Shown one piece after another: positions 1 through 7,906 of a DNA stretch of 35,040 nucleotides. Made by a program: the position numbers and the translations under genes. The stretch comes from a virus: positions 1 through 35,040 of the IMG/VR virus record IMGVR_UViG_3300002835_000583, one strand, 5' to 3'. The notes below the pieces were generated by a model that saw nothing but the letters and a program-made list of their open reading frames with translations, was not told the DNA's origin and did not search any database. The first letter of the stretch is position 1. Every line of letters begins with the position of its first letter.

Positions 1-567
1 AGGGAACATCCAAATGCTGTTTCAGATGGTGACGAAAAAGGTAAAAATGAAATCGGTAGTTCAAAAGACATTATAGAAAGAAAACAATTAGTGGGTAAAA
101 ACTCATATAACGAAAGTAACGCGTATAACTCTGGAAATATTAATGCTTTATCTGATGGTGATGAAAAAGGTAAAGGTCAAATTGGTAGCAATGGTAGTGT
201 CGGTACTTTAACAGATATCAATGAAAGAGAAAAACTATTAGCTAAAAATGGTTATAATGAAAATCGATTTTATAGCACAGTAAACAGAAATGCGTTATCT
301 GATGGTGATGAAAAAGGTAAAGGTGAGTTTGATGGTAAAGTTGGTTCGTCAACCGATATCAACGAAAGAAAAACGTTAACCGGTAAAAATCGATACGGTA
401 ATCAAAACCAATATAATAGTACAAATCCCGATGCTATTTCTGATGGTGATGAATTTGGTAAGGGTGAAAATAATGGTCGTGTAGGTTCATTAACAGATAT
501 CAAGGAAAGAACTAGTGGTATCGCTAGAAATGCTTACGGAGAAACTAAAAGATACCCAGATTTTTAA
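1..567 (+). CDS. Repeat-containing phage protein, 5' truncated by window edge
   Basis: The frame is open from base 1, so the start lies outside the window; a GTG at 91 is an internal codon inside a repeat and not a real start. The visible 188 residues are four tandem repeats of about 43-49 residues. Each carries a core N-A-[LVI]-S-D-G-D-E-x-G-K followed by a Gly-rich linker, then [ST]-x-D-I-x-E-R and a K-N-x-Y segment, ending in a short tail (RYPDF). I do not recognise the fold. The acidic DGDE core could bind metal. It lies directly upstream of, and nearly touches, a WYL-like gene (stop at 567, next ATG at 569), in a region of tail and glycosyltransferase genes, so a virion or tail role is likely but not shown. 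Confidence 0.8.
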   Translation, partial: REHPNAVSDGDEKGKNEIGSSKDIIERKQLVGKNSYNESNAYNSGNINALSDGDEKGKGQIGSNGSVGTLTDINEREKLLAKNGYNENRFYSTVNRNALSDGDEKGKGEFDGKVGSSTDINERKTLTGKNRYGNQNQYNSTNPDAISDGDEFGKGENNGRVGSLTDIKERTSGIARNAYGETKRYPDF

Positions 568-568
568 T

Positions 569-1624
569 ATGACACTTGAAGAATATTTTTCAGAGATAAT
601 AGAAGAGCAAGTTAAACAGGGTTATGAAAACAGTTCAATTCTTAAAACGACTAAAACTAGACCGATTGTAAAAGCTATTATCACAAGAAATCCAATCACA
701 TTTTATTATAGTGGACCTAGAAAACCTAAAAAAAATAGTGTTAAAGCTGGATATCGCGTAAAAGCTGAAGCCGTTGCTTTAGGGTTAAATAAAAAAGGTA
801 ATCTAGTTTTACGTGCATATATCAATCCTCCATCAGTTTCTAAAAAAGGATTTAAAAATCCGGACGGAACACCAAATCATAGATGGAGAACGTTTATGTT
901 AGCTAGAATGTCATCTGTTCAAATTCAAACTAACGAGTTTTTTGATGAACCTAGACCACTCTATAATGGCGGTGGTGATGACGCTTTAATGAGTATTACT
1001 TATGTTACAACTGATTTTAGTCAAAAATTGAATAGACCTAAAACTAAAATTAACATAGAGCCGTTACAAAAGGTTGATAAAGAAAAGAAACCAACAAAAA
1101 CCGTTACAGTTACAAAACAAACAAGAAATTTCGACAAAGAAATAGGAACACTTCAGGATGATCTGGCAAATATCCAAAACGATATGGTGTTAAATAATAA
1201 TGAATATAAAAAAGTGAAAGGTACCGGTACTCCAGATGAAGAAAAATACCTTAATATTTTAAAAGATTTAACCGATAAGAAAAAAGAAGTTACAAAAAGT
1301 ATCGATTCTTTAGTAGATGACATATCAAAAGCAATTGTTGATAAAGAAACCGCAAAAGCTAAAGAGTTTATGAGAAAGAATGCAAATAAAAAACCTGAGC
1401 CAGAAATCATATTACCAACGGCTATTGGTAAACCACCTAAAAAACCAGTACAAAGTAAAAAGGTAGAACCCGAGCCAGAGCAGCCAGAAACACAAGAAAA
1501 ACCAAAACTACCAGAAATACCTAAAACCAATAAACCAGAAGAAGCCCCAGAAGATAATGAGGATTTAAATGAAGGTGTTTTAGGTAGAATAAAAAAACTA
1601 TTTAATAAAATGGAGTATCTTTAA
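569..1624 (+). CDS. WYL-like domain protein with Pro/Glu-rich tail
   Basis: I chose ATG 569 over the in-frame codon at 515 because it begins one base after the upstream stop and the residues before it are the upstream repeat gene read in another frame. The N-terminal ~150 residues read as I-x-x-A-I-x-x-x-x-P-I-T-F-Y-Y-S-G, then a basic strand, then L-R-A-Y, then W-R-T-F-M-L-A-R-M-x-S-V. This is the strand order and spacing of WYL domains (small beta domains that bind ligands or nucleic acid, usually in transcription regulators). There is no HTH. A helical, coiled-coil-prone region follows, then a long Pro/Glu/Lys-rich linker and a short amphipathic C-terminus (GVLGRIKKLFNKMEYL). The location among tail genes suggests a virion protein, not a transcription factor. 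The WYL assignment is by eye; the structural role is inference. Confidence 0.6.
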   Translation: MTLEEYFSEIIEEQVKQGYENSSILKTTKTRPIVKAIITRNPITFYYSGPRKPKKNSVKAGYRVKAEAVALGLNKKGNLVLRAYINPPSVSKKGFKNPDGTPNHRWRTFMLARMSSVQIQTNEFFDEPRPLYNGGGDDALMSITYVTTDFSQKLNRPKTKINIEPLQKVDKEKKPTKTVTVTKQTRNFDKEIGTLQDDLANIQNDMVLNNNEYKKVKGTGTPDEEKYLNILKDLTDKKKEVTKSIDSLVDDISKAIVDKETAKAKEFMRKNANKKPEPEIILPTAIGKPPKKPVQSKKVEPEPEQPETQEKPKLPEIPKTNKPEEAPEDNEDLNEGVLGRIKKLFNKMEYL

Positions 1625-1650
1625 CTTTATTTTAATTAAATAATAAAATA

Positions 1651-1658
1651 TATTTATA
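1651..1658 (+). promoter_or_regulatory. TATTTATA box, candidate late promoter
   Basis: An exact TATTTATA ends 5 bases before the ATG at 1664. It is one of a recurring set placed just upstream of starts on both strands. Confidence 0.5.
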
Positions 1659-1663
1659 ACATT

Positions 1664-2227
1664 ATGGGAAACGGAGCAATTACATCAAACGACTTAATGC
1701 AAAAATTAGTTAATGCAAAAAAAGTAATGAATAAGGTTGATGGTGGTAACTTTGAAAGAGGTCACATCAATGAAAATATATTAAGATCATCACCAGAAGA
1801 CGTACAGTCAATGGATACACCAGCGCCGACTAGAAGAGCGAATCCATCAAATGATCCCGATTTAATTAATAAGTCGAAATTACCTGATAATATAAAAAAA
1901 GCTATGATTGAGAACCCAATACCACAAATTTCACTTTCAGAAACTTTGGATATGGATTTCGTAAACAAAGCGAAAAACCTAATGAGAGAAGAAGGTGTTA
2001 TTTCATCTAAACCTACAGGTCAAAGACAACCCCAAGCATCAACTTCAAATGTTGATATAAATTCAATTGCTACATTAATTGAAAATACAGTTAGAAAGGT
2101 TATGGACGAAAAGTTAAACCAATTATTAGCTGCACATCAAACTAGTACTATTAACGAAAACTTAGTATTAAAGGTTGGTGATTCAATTTTTAAAGGTAAA
2201 ATCACAGGGGTAAATAAAGCAAAATAA
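1664..2227 (+). CDS. Hypothetical protein, probable virion component
   Basis: 187 residues, not recognised. The N-terminus (GAITSNDLMQKLVNAKKVMNKVDGG) is helical. The centre is a Pro/Ser/Asn-rich disordered linker, and residues ~125-165 form a predicted helix (IATLIENTVRKVMDEKLNQLL). The last ~25 residues (LVLKVGDSIFKGKITGVNKAK) look like a small beta-hairpin of the type that ends phage structural accessory proteins. It has its own TATTTATA box 5 bases upstream, so it may begin a transcript. Genes on either side are a WYL-like protein and a glycosyltransferase. Confidence 0.65.
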   Translation: MGNGAITSNDLMQKLVNAKKVMNKVDGGNFERGHINENILRSSPEDVQSMDTPAPTRRANPSNDPDLINKSKLPDNIKKAMIENPIPQISLSETLDMDFVNKAKNLMREEGVISSKPTGQRQPQASTSNVDINSIATLIENTVRKVMDEKLNQLLAAHQTSTINENLVLKVGDSIFKGKITGVNKAK

Positions 2228-2277
2228 CTTTCCTTTTTTATTTTAATTTCTTATCATAGACATACAAGTAATATAAA

Positions 2278-3495
2278 ATGTCTAAAATAAGAGTATTAGC
2301 AATTCCTTCAGACGCCCATGGCGTAGGTAAGTACAGGGTACTAGACCCGTACAGATTCATTGGTTCCAATTACGGCGAAGAATTCCATGTCGATATTGTC
2401 ATGGACGTAGCAGATGATGATAAAATATTTGAGAACTATGATATAGTTGTTTTACATAGTTTTATCCACAAAAGCACTTACGAAAGAAATTTAGAAAGAA
2501 TCGCTTGGTTAAAAGCTAAAGGTATTAAGGTCATTGTCGATATTGATGACTATTGGTTAGTAGACCAAAGACATCCAGCATATCATCAAATTGTTTCAAC
2601 TAAATTACCAGAAAAAAAAGTTCAATTATTAAAAGCGGCGGATTATGTTACAACAACAACTCCTTTATTTGCTCAGGTGATTAAAGAAAGGTTAGGATTA
2701 AAAAACATCCACATTTTTCCAAACGCCGTTGATGATACAGAACCTCAATTCCAACCAAAATCAACTAAATCTGAATTAATCCGTTTTGGATGGCTTGGTG
2801 GGTCCTCACATTTGCATGATTTAGAATTGATGCGTGGTAATATATCAAGTATTCATAATTCACATAAGGGTAAGGTTCAATTTGTTCTGTGTGGTTTTGA
2901 TACTAGAGGAAGTGTAACTGAAATTGATAAGAATACTGGTCAAAAAAGGGTTAGGGACATTAAACCAGAAGAAACTGTTTGGAAAGTATATGAAGATATT
3001 TTCACAGATAAATATAAAACTTTAGATCCAGAATACATAAAGTATCTTTTACAATATAAGGAAGGTGATTACGATGATGTAAATCAACCATATAGAAGAA
3101 GATGGACAAAAAATATTAGCACTTACGCATCTAATTACAACAATTTTGATGTATCTTTGACTCCATTGGTAGATTCATTTTTTAATGGGTGTAAATCACA
3201 ACTCAAAGTTATTGAGGCGGGATTCCATAAAAAAGCGGTAATTGCTAGTGAAACTAATCCATATTCGCTTGATTTAAAATCAGCGGTAAGTAATGGGGAA
3301 TTTACTGACGGTAATGCGTTATTAGTTTCGCAAAACAAAAACCACAAACAATGGGCGCAACATATGAAACGATTAATTGACAATCCAAATATGATTGAAG
3401 ATTTAGGTAATCGTTTATATGAAACCGTTAAAGACAAATATTCGTTAAAAAAAGTTTGCCAAGATAGAGTTCAATTTCTTAAATCAATTAAATAA
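2278..3495 (+). CDS. GT-B fold glycosyltransferase (group 1 like)
   Basis: 405 residues, the usual length for a GT-B enzyme. The N-terminal domain has the Rossmann strand IRVLAIPSDAHGVGKYRV and the D-I-D-D-Y-W signature (residues 88-93) seen in phage and capsule glycosyltransferases. The C-terminal domain has a nucleotide-sugar-site region: IRFGWLGGSSH near 170, SLTPLVDSFFNGCKSQLKVIEAGFHKKAVIASETNPYS near 300, and a closing helix. It probably moves a sugar from an activated donor onto phage DNA, a virion protein or host surface sugar; the acceptor cannot be read from sequence. It is one of three glycosyltransferases in this 6-kb segment, which suggests decoration of tail or capsid parts. Confidence 0.85.
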   Translation: MSKIRVLAIPSDAHGVGKYRVLDPYRFIGSNYGEEFHVDIVMDVADDDKIFENYDIVVLHSFIHKSTYERNLERIAWLKAKGIKVIVDIDDYWLVDQRHPAYHQIVSTKLPEKKVQLLKAADYVTTTTPLFAQVIKERLGLKNIHIFPNAVDDTEPQFQPKSTKSELIRFGWLGGSSHLHDLELMRGNISSIHNSHKGKVQFVLCGFDTRGSVTEIDKNTGQKRVRDIKPEETVWKVYEDIFTDKYKTLDPEYIKYLLQYKEGDYDDVNQPYRRRWTKNISTYASNYNNFDVSLTPLVDSFFNGCKSQLKVIEAGFHKKAVIASETNPYSLDLKSAVSNGEFTDGNALLVSQNKNHKQWAQHMKRLIDNPNMIEDLGNRLYETVKDKYSLKKVCQDRVQFLKSIK

Positions 3496-3506
3496 AACAA
3501 ACAATT

Positions 3507-3740
3507 ATGTACTACTTAGTAACTATCGGTTATGAAACCGAACAAATGGACAGAGAAGGTAACCCACGTGTTAAAAAAGTAAAATACGTGTTACAAGCCG
3601 AATCAGTGGAAGAAGCAACTATTGTTGCTGCGAATTATCGCGCTGGCGATATTAGAGGTAGCGAAAGTTTAAGCGTCGCTAAAATGCCAATCGAATGTGT
3701 AATCGATGAAAAAAATACACCAGAATATTATAAAAAGTAA
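3507..3740 (+). CDS. DUF4494-like small protein
   Basis: 77 residues. The pattern YYLVTIGYETEQ-x-x-E-G-x-x-x-K-x-V-K-Y-V-L-Q-A-E-S-V-E-E-A resembles DUF4494, a small family of Bacteroidota and their phages built as beta-beta-alpha with an E-A-E helix. Function unknown. It sits 11 bases after the glycosyltransferase and 5 bases before dUTPase, so it is in one transcription unit with them. Assignment from memory of the family pattern; moderate. Confidence 0.6.
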   Translation: MYYLVTIGYETEQMDREGNPRVKKVKYVLQAESVEEATIVAANYRAGDIRGSESLSVAKMPIECVIDEKNTPEYYKK

Positions 3741-3745
3741 AAATT

Positions 3746-4354
3746 ATGGATAGGGACGATTTAGAAAAATTTATCGAGAAACTTCAAGAATACGAAGAAA
3801 CGCTTCAAAGCGATGAAAACGTTGGTGAGGACTATTTTAAAGACATTGATGAAACATTGGCTGGAATAAGTAATTTAATCCTCAATGAGCAACAAACAGA
3901 ATTTAATAAACTCACACTTAAATTTGTAAATAATTCTAAAAACCCTGACCCTACATTTGCTAACGAAGGTGATAGTGGATTTGATTTAAGAGCAAACCTC
4001 GAAGAACCAATTACACTATTACCTTTTAAGCGTTTTTTAGTACCTACGGGGCTTCATTTTCAGATGGAAAAGGGTTTTGAAGTACAAGTTAGACCACGCA
4101 GCGGTTTGGCGGTTAAAAACGGGATTACAGTGTTAAATACCCCTGGAACTGTGGATAGTCATTACAGGGGTGAAGTTAAAGTGCCACTTATTAATTTGGG
4201 AGAAGAACCATTTGTTATAAATAATGGTGACAGGATAGCACAAGGTGTTTTGTGTCCTGTTTTTGGGGAAGGTAAGGTTTATTTAGAATCAACTGAATCT
4301 TTAAATGAAACCACTAGAGGTGCTGGTGGTTTTGGTTCAAGTGGAATTCTATGA
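3746..4354 (+). CDS. dut: dUTPase (deoxyuridine 5'-triphosphate nucleotidohydrolase)
   Basis: Hydrolyses dUTP to dUMP and pyrophosphate, keeping uracil out of DNA and feeding dTMP synthesis. All five trimeric dUTPase motifs are present: EGDSGFDLRA (74-83), RPRSGLA (116-122), NTPGTVDSHYRGEV (131-144, with catalytic Asp137 and uracil-stacking Tyr140), GDRIAQ (161-166) and the Gly-rich C-terminal arm RGAGGFGSSG (191-200). The catalytic core is normal length, but there is an extra acidic helical N-terminal segment of about 53 residues (MDRDDLEKFIEKLQEYEETL...) not found in standard enzymes. Such an extension may tether the enzyme to another protein. Cytoplasmic, probably in an early or middle unit with PhoH. 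Confidence 0.96.
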   Translation: MDRDDLEKFIEKLQEYEETLQSDENVGEDYFKDIDETLAGISNLILNEQQTEFNKLTLKFVNNSKNPDPTFANEGDSGFDLRANLEEPITLLPFKRFLVPTGLHFQMEKGFEVQVRPRSGLAVKNGITVLNTPGTVDSHYRGEVKVPLINLGEEPFVINNGDRIAQGVLCPVFGEGKVYLESTESLNETTRGAGGFGSSGIL

Positions 4355-4362
4355 TATTTATA
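4355..4362 (+). promoter_or_regulatory. TATTTATA box, candidate late promoter
   Basis: An exact TATTTATA begins right at the dUTPase stop and lies 34 bases before the PhoH start. Confidence 0.4.
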
Positions 4363-4396
4363 AACAAATAATAATTGAAATTTAAAACTAAAAATT

Positions 4397-5131
4397 TTGG
4401 CATTAAAACCGAAAAGTAGAAGAGAATCAACAAATACTGTTGTTTTAGTTGAAGAGAAAAAAACACCACATAAACAAAGAATCCGAGAGATTATTAAAAA
4501 ACCAAAAGAAAAGTTTTTAACAAGGAATCAAGAAATATATTGGGACATTTTAGGTGATAATCAAATCACATTATGTTTTGGTCCTGCTGGAGTCGGTAAA
4601 TCATATATTGCAATGAAAAGAGCAGTTGATTTATTATATGATGATTCCAACAAATACGAAAAAATTATTATTGTTAGACCGGCCGTTGAAGCCGAAGAGA
4701 AATTAGGTTCTTTACCTGGTGGTTTAGAAGAAAAACTAGATCCATACATTTACCCATCATATTATTTGTTAAACAAAATAATTGGTAAGGATGCTAGAGA
4801 AAAACTAAAAGATGAAGGTTATATTGAAGTTGCAGCGTTAGCTTATATGCGCGGATGGAACGTTGACAACACCATTTTAGTTTTTGAAGAAGCACAAAAT
4901 GCTACACCTTCACAAATCAAATTATTGTTAACACGTATCGGTTACAACTCAAAGTTTTTTCTTTCTGGTGACTTAGAACAATCTGACAAATTTAAAGATA
5001 AAACAAAGTCAGGTCTTTATGACGCAAAGAAAAGATTAGGTGATGTTAAAGGTATTGGAGTTTTTGAATTTGGTATGGAGGATATTGTTAGAAACCCCAT
5101 CATTTCTGAAATTTTAAATAGATACGAATAG
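4397..5131 (+). CDS. phoH: PhoH-like P-loop ATPase, TTG start
   Basis: 244 residues. The ATP site is clear: Walker A GPAGVGKS (62-69), Walker B ILVFEEAQN (160-168), a sensor-like region LSGDLEQSD (189-197) and the family block RPAVEAEEKLGSLPGG (94-109). PhoH proteins are ATPases, often linked to RNA metabolism, and are very common in marine phages; their exact role in phages is unsettled. No ATG precedes the conserved region: the only in-frame start candidates after the stop at 4376 are ATT 4394 and TTG 4397. TTG 4397 (then ALKPKSRRES) is chosen. The N-terminal 40 residues are basic. Start choice is moderate; identity is firm. Confidence 0.93.
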   Translation: MALKPKSRRESTNTVVLVEEKKTPHKQRIREIIKKPKEKFLTRNQEIYWDILGDNQITLCFGPAGVGKSYIAMKRAVDLLYDDSNKYEKIIIVRPAVEAEEKLGSLPGGLEEKLDPYIYPSYYLLNKIIGKDAREKLKDEGYIEVAALAYMRGWNVDNTILVFEEAQNATPSQIKLLLTRIGYNSKFFLSGDLEQSDKFKDKTKSGLYDAKKRLGDVKGIGVFEFGMEDIVRNPIISEILNRYE

Positions 5132-5156
5132 CATTTACTTTAAATAATGTAGGGAC

Positions 5157-5164
5157 TATATTTG
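5157..5164 (+). promoter_or_regulatory. TAnnTTTG -7 box (Bacteroidota type promoter)
   Basis: TATATTTG matches the Bacteroidota -7 consensus TAnnTTTG and ends 4 bases before ATG 5169, so a start site about 5 bases downstream would give a leaderless mRNA. I see no clear TTG-type -33 element at normal spacing. Confidence 0.45.
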
Positions 5165-5168
5165 GTAT

Positions 5169-5777
5169 ATGAATGTTTATATATCAATTGATGGTGTCTT
5201 ACGTAATTTTGTAAGCCGGTTCCATTATCACTACGAGCAAGCGTATGTTGACGTAGAAAATCCCGATGAATCTTTCGAGTATAAAGTTATTGAGCCAATA
5301 GCTAATGACAGTTTAATGAATTGTTTTACTTTTCAATCAAAAGAAGAGTATGATTTTTTCAGGTATATAGAATATCCTATGGAGTTGTATGGTCATTCAC
5401 CAGTTAGTTATAATGGTGCAATAAATGACTTAAATAAGTACATACACGAAAATCCCACACATAACGTAACCTTGGTCGGTTTAGATGAATTTGGTAAATC
5501 TAGACCAGCAACATTCTTTTTCTTATCTAGAAATGGTTGCATGGTTAATAATGTCAAATTTATAACATCTGATAACATTTCAAAAGAATGGGAAAATGTC
5601 GACATATGGATTAGTGATAACAAACAAATAATGGAATCCTGTCCAGAGGGTAAGGAGTTCCAATTGTTCGAAACAAAGTATAACCAACACTTTACTTATG
5701 ACAAAAAAATAAATAAATTGATTGAAGGTCAAGCACCTATAACTTTTGATGAAAATAAATTAATAGAAAATAATTAG
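5169..5777 (+). CDS. HAD-like protein lacking the catalytic nucleophile
   Basis: 202 residues. The N-terminus (NVYISIDGVLRNF) has the shape of HAD motif I (D-x-D-G-V-L), but the first Asp, the nucleophile, is Ser6 while Asp8 is kept. The second half has a HAD-like end: K110 after LVGLDEFG, then a strand VKFIT and the motif-IV look-alike DIWISDN (145-151). It is therefore probably a HAD fold without phosphatase activity, possibly used for binding or structure. The middle (FTFQSKEEYDFFRYIEYPMELYGH) is aromatic and not recognised. It has its own TAnnTTTG box and is followed one base later by a small hypothetical gene. Fold call is moderate; loss of the nucleophile is seen directly if the alignment is right. 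Confidence 0.6.
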   Translation: MNVYISIDGVLRNFVSRFHYHYEQAYVDVENPDESFEYKVIEPIANDSLMNCFTFQSKEEYDFFRYIEYPMELYGHSPVSYNGAINDLNKYIHENPTHNVTLVGLDEFGKSRPATFFFLSRNGCMVNNVKFITSDNISKEWENVDIWISDNKQIMESCPEGKEFQLFETKYNQHFTYDKKINKLIEGQAPITFDENKLIENN

Positions 5778-5778
5778 A

Positions 5779-6060
5779 ATGGGAGAAATTTTTGGGAAGA
5801 ATTACTATCTAGATTTAGATGCTGCGGTTGCGGTTTGTAAAACTGGTGATAATATTCAAGATGAGGATGGAAAAGATATTGTAGAGATAAATGTCTTTAA
5901 ATACGAAATGGTAAAAATGGCGATTGATAGAATCCTTGGCGAGATTGACGAAGTCGATGAAGAAATGGGTGTCTTTGGTCAAAAAAATACATCAATATCA
6001 TTTAGGTTAGCATTTAACACATTAATAAAATACGGAATAATAATCGAAGACAATGAGTGA
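5779..6060 (+). CDS. Hypothetical protein, 93 aa
   Basis: Acidic, mixed helix and strand, not recognised. Central segment NVFKYEMVKMAIDRILGEIDEVDEE is a long helix; the C-terminus (SFRLAFNTLIKYGIIIEDNE) looks like a second helix. It starts one base after the HAD-like gene and overlaps the next glycosyltransferase by 8 bases, so it is translationally coupled to both. Confidence 0.7.
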   Translation: MGEIFGKNYYLDLDAAVAVCKTGDNIQDEDGKDIVEINVFKYEMVKMAIDRILGEIDEVDEEMGVFGQKNTSISFRLAFNTLIKYGIIIEDNE

Positions 6061-7120
6061 AAAATTAAAAAACATCGAAAAATTAGAAGATGCTTTAAGT
6101 AGATTAGATAACAACCAAAGTGTTGTTTATTTTTTATGTTACGACACAAAAGGCAACGCAAGAGCCGCAGTAAAACATATATACGATTTAGCGCTAATTA
6201 CAAAACAAAACGGATTCAATAGTAAAATACTAGTTGAAGATAAAAACTATCCAAGTGTCAGTAGTTGGTTAGGTGATAGATATAACGATCTTGAAGTCGT
6301 TTCAATTAAAGATGATAAAATTGAAATTAAAATTGACGACATGATAGTTGTGCCAGAATATTATTCTAATGTTTTACAGCAATTATCTAATATTCGTTGT
6401 ATTAAGGTAATGTTAGTACAGCAAAAAGAATATATTTTTGAAACATTATCTATTGGTAGTAAGTGGGCTGAATTTGGTTTTGATAAAGCAATCGCAACCA
6501 CCGCAGCGTCTAAGGAATATATTCAAAAATATTTTCCAGAAACTTTGGTTTACCTATTACCACCAATCATTGATGATATTTTTAGTGAAAGTAAAAAACC
6601 ATTAAAACCATATATCGCCATTTCAAGTAGAGATAGATTACAACACAGAAAACTAATTTCAGAATTCTACTTGAAATACCCACAATTAAGATGGGTAACA
6701 TTTAGAGACATGGTTCAAATGTCCTATGATGAATTTGCTGAATCGTTAAAAGAATGTTTTGTATCTGTTTGGATTGATGATGAAAGTACGTTTGGAACTT
6801 TCCCTTTAGAATCTATGAAATGTGGTGTACCGGTAATTGGTAAAATACCAACAACGGAACCTGATTGGTTAGGTGAGAATGGTATGTGGACATATGACAT
6901 CAATAAAGTAGTCGATTTATTGGGCACATATTGTTTAGCTTGGTTAGAGGGTGTTGAAATCGGAGACGATGTTAAAGAAAAAATGAAAGAAACCTTAACC
7001 CCATATAATAAAGAAATAACTGCACAAAATACTGTTTCAATCTTTAATTCATTAAGAAATAAAAGAAAAGAATCAATTACTACTGCACTAGATAAATTAA
7101 AAGTAGAAGAAGAAATATGA
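6053..7120 (+). CDS. GT-B fold glycosyltransferase
   Basis: 355 residues. The N-terminal Rossmann half includes YFLCYDTKGNARAAVKHIYDLALITKQNG. The donor-binding half includes IAISSRDRLQHRKLI, then a segment with W-I-D-D-E-S-T-F-G-T-F-P-L-E-S-M-K-C-G-V-P-V-I-G, the E-S-x-x-x-G-x-P-V nucleotide-sugar signature of group 1 enzymes. The ATG lies inside the previous gene's last codons (8-base overlap), and the stop overlaps the next start as ATGA, so the three genes are one coupled unit. Acceptor unknown. Confidence 0.85.
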   Translation: MSEKLKNIEKLEDALSRLDNNQSVVYFLCYDTKGNARAAVKHIYDLALITKQNGFNSKILVEDKNYPSVSSWLGDRYNDLEVVSIKDDKIEIKIDDMIVVPEYYSNVLQQLSNIRCIKVMLVQQKEYIFETLSIGSKWAEFGFDKAIATTAASKEYIQKYFPETLVYLLPPIIDDIFSESKKPLKPYIAISSRDRLQHRKLISEFYLKYPQLRWVTFRDMVQMSYDEFAESLKECFVSVWIDDESTFGTFPLESMKCGVPVIGKIPTTEPDWLGENGMWTYDINKVVDLLGTYCLAWLEGVEIGDDVKEKMKETLTPYNKEITAQNTVSIFNSLRNKRKESITTALDKLKVEEEI

Positions 7121-7902
7121 AAAATATAACAATTTTAGTTCCAGTACATAAGTTAGACAATGATTATGATAAGATGCTAGAAAACGCATTAGATTCTGTC
7201 AAAGAATTTCATAACGATGTTAAAGTTAAAATTATTTGTCCTGAAAAATTAAATAAAAAAATTAAAGAATTCAATTTTGGTCAAAAATTAGAGGTTGAGG
7301 TTATTTATAACACATCAAAAGAAACCGATTTTTGTAGTCAAATAAACTTGGGCATCGATGCTTGTGATACTGAATGGTTTTCAATTTTAGAAGTTGACGA
7401 CGAGTATCAAAAACCTTGGTTAAAAAGTATGAATGAATACGTAACCGAATATCCAGATGTTGATGTTTTTTTAACCATCGTTAAAGACATTGATCCGGAA
7501 GGTGAATTTGCTAGTTTCACAAACGAATCTGTCTGGGCTTACGGATTTTCAGATAAGCAAGGCGTTTTAGATAATGAGGTTTTATTAGAATATCAAAACT
7601 ATCAAACGAGCGGTGGTTTATATAGAACTAGTGTTATTAAAAATAACGGATCATTTAAAAGTAATATTAAACTGACTTTTTCATATGAATTATTGTTACG
7701 TTTAACAAATAACGGTGTAAATGTTATGAGTGTTCCTAAAATTGGTTACAGACACGTTAATTTAAGAGAAGATTCTTTATTTTGGAATTATAAAAATGAT
7801 GAAAAAGAAAAATTGACGGAAAAAGAAGTTAAATTCTGGTTAGAAACGGCTAAAAAAGAATTTTTTTATAAAAATAAGCGCGAAATAAACTATGTAGATT
7901 AA
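7117..7902 (+). CDS. GT-A fold glycosyltransferase (family 2 like)
   Basis: 261 residues. It opens with NITILVPVHKLDNDYDKMLENALDSV, the GT2 N-terminal strand and helix, and carries the acidic metal and nucleotide-sugar motif E-V-D-D-E at 92-96 after WFSIL. The later segment YQTSGGLYRTSVIKNNGSFK is the usual acceptor-side strand. The enzyme is short but complete for the GT-A core. It overlaps the GT-B gene by 4 bases (ATGA), so the two probably work on the same glycan. Acceptor not readable. Confidence 0.85.
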   Translation: MKNITILVPVHKLDNDYDKMLENALDSVKEFHNDVKVKIICPEKLNKKIKEFNFGQKLEVEVIYNTSKETDFCSQINLGIDACDTEWFSILEVDDEYQKPWLKSMNEYVTEYPDVDVFLTIVKDIDPEGEFASFTNESVWAYGFSDKQGVLDNEVLLEYQNYQTSGGLYRTSVIKNNGSFKSNIKLTFSYELLLRLTNNGVNVMSVPKIGYRHVNLREDSLFWNYKNDEKEKLTEKEVKFWLETAKKEFFYKNKREINYVD

Positions 7903-7906
7903 AAAA

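Noticed and set aside
91-567. GTG 91 as a true start of the repeat gene
   Set aside because: The frame and the repeat pattern continue upstream to base 1, so the gene is cut by the window edge.
515-568. Longer N-terminus for the WYL-like protein starting at 515
   Set aside because: It would overlap the last 18 codons of the repeat gene and adds residues that are only that gene in another frame; ATG 569 fits the normal tight spacing.
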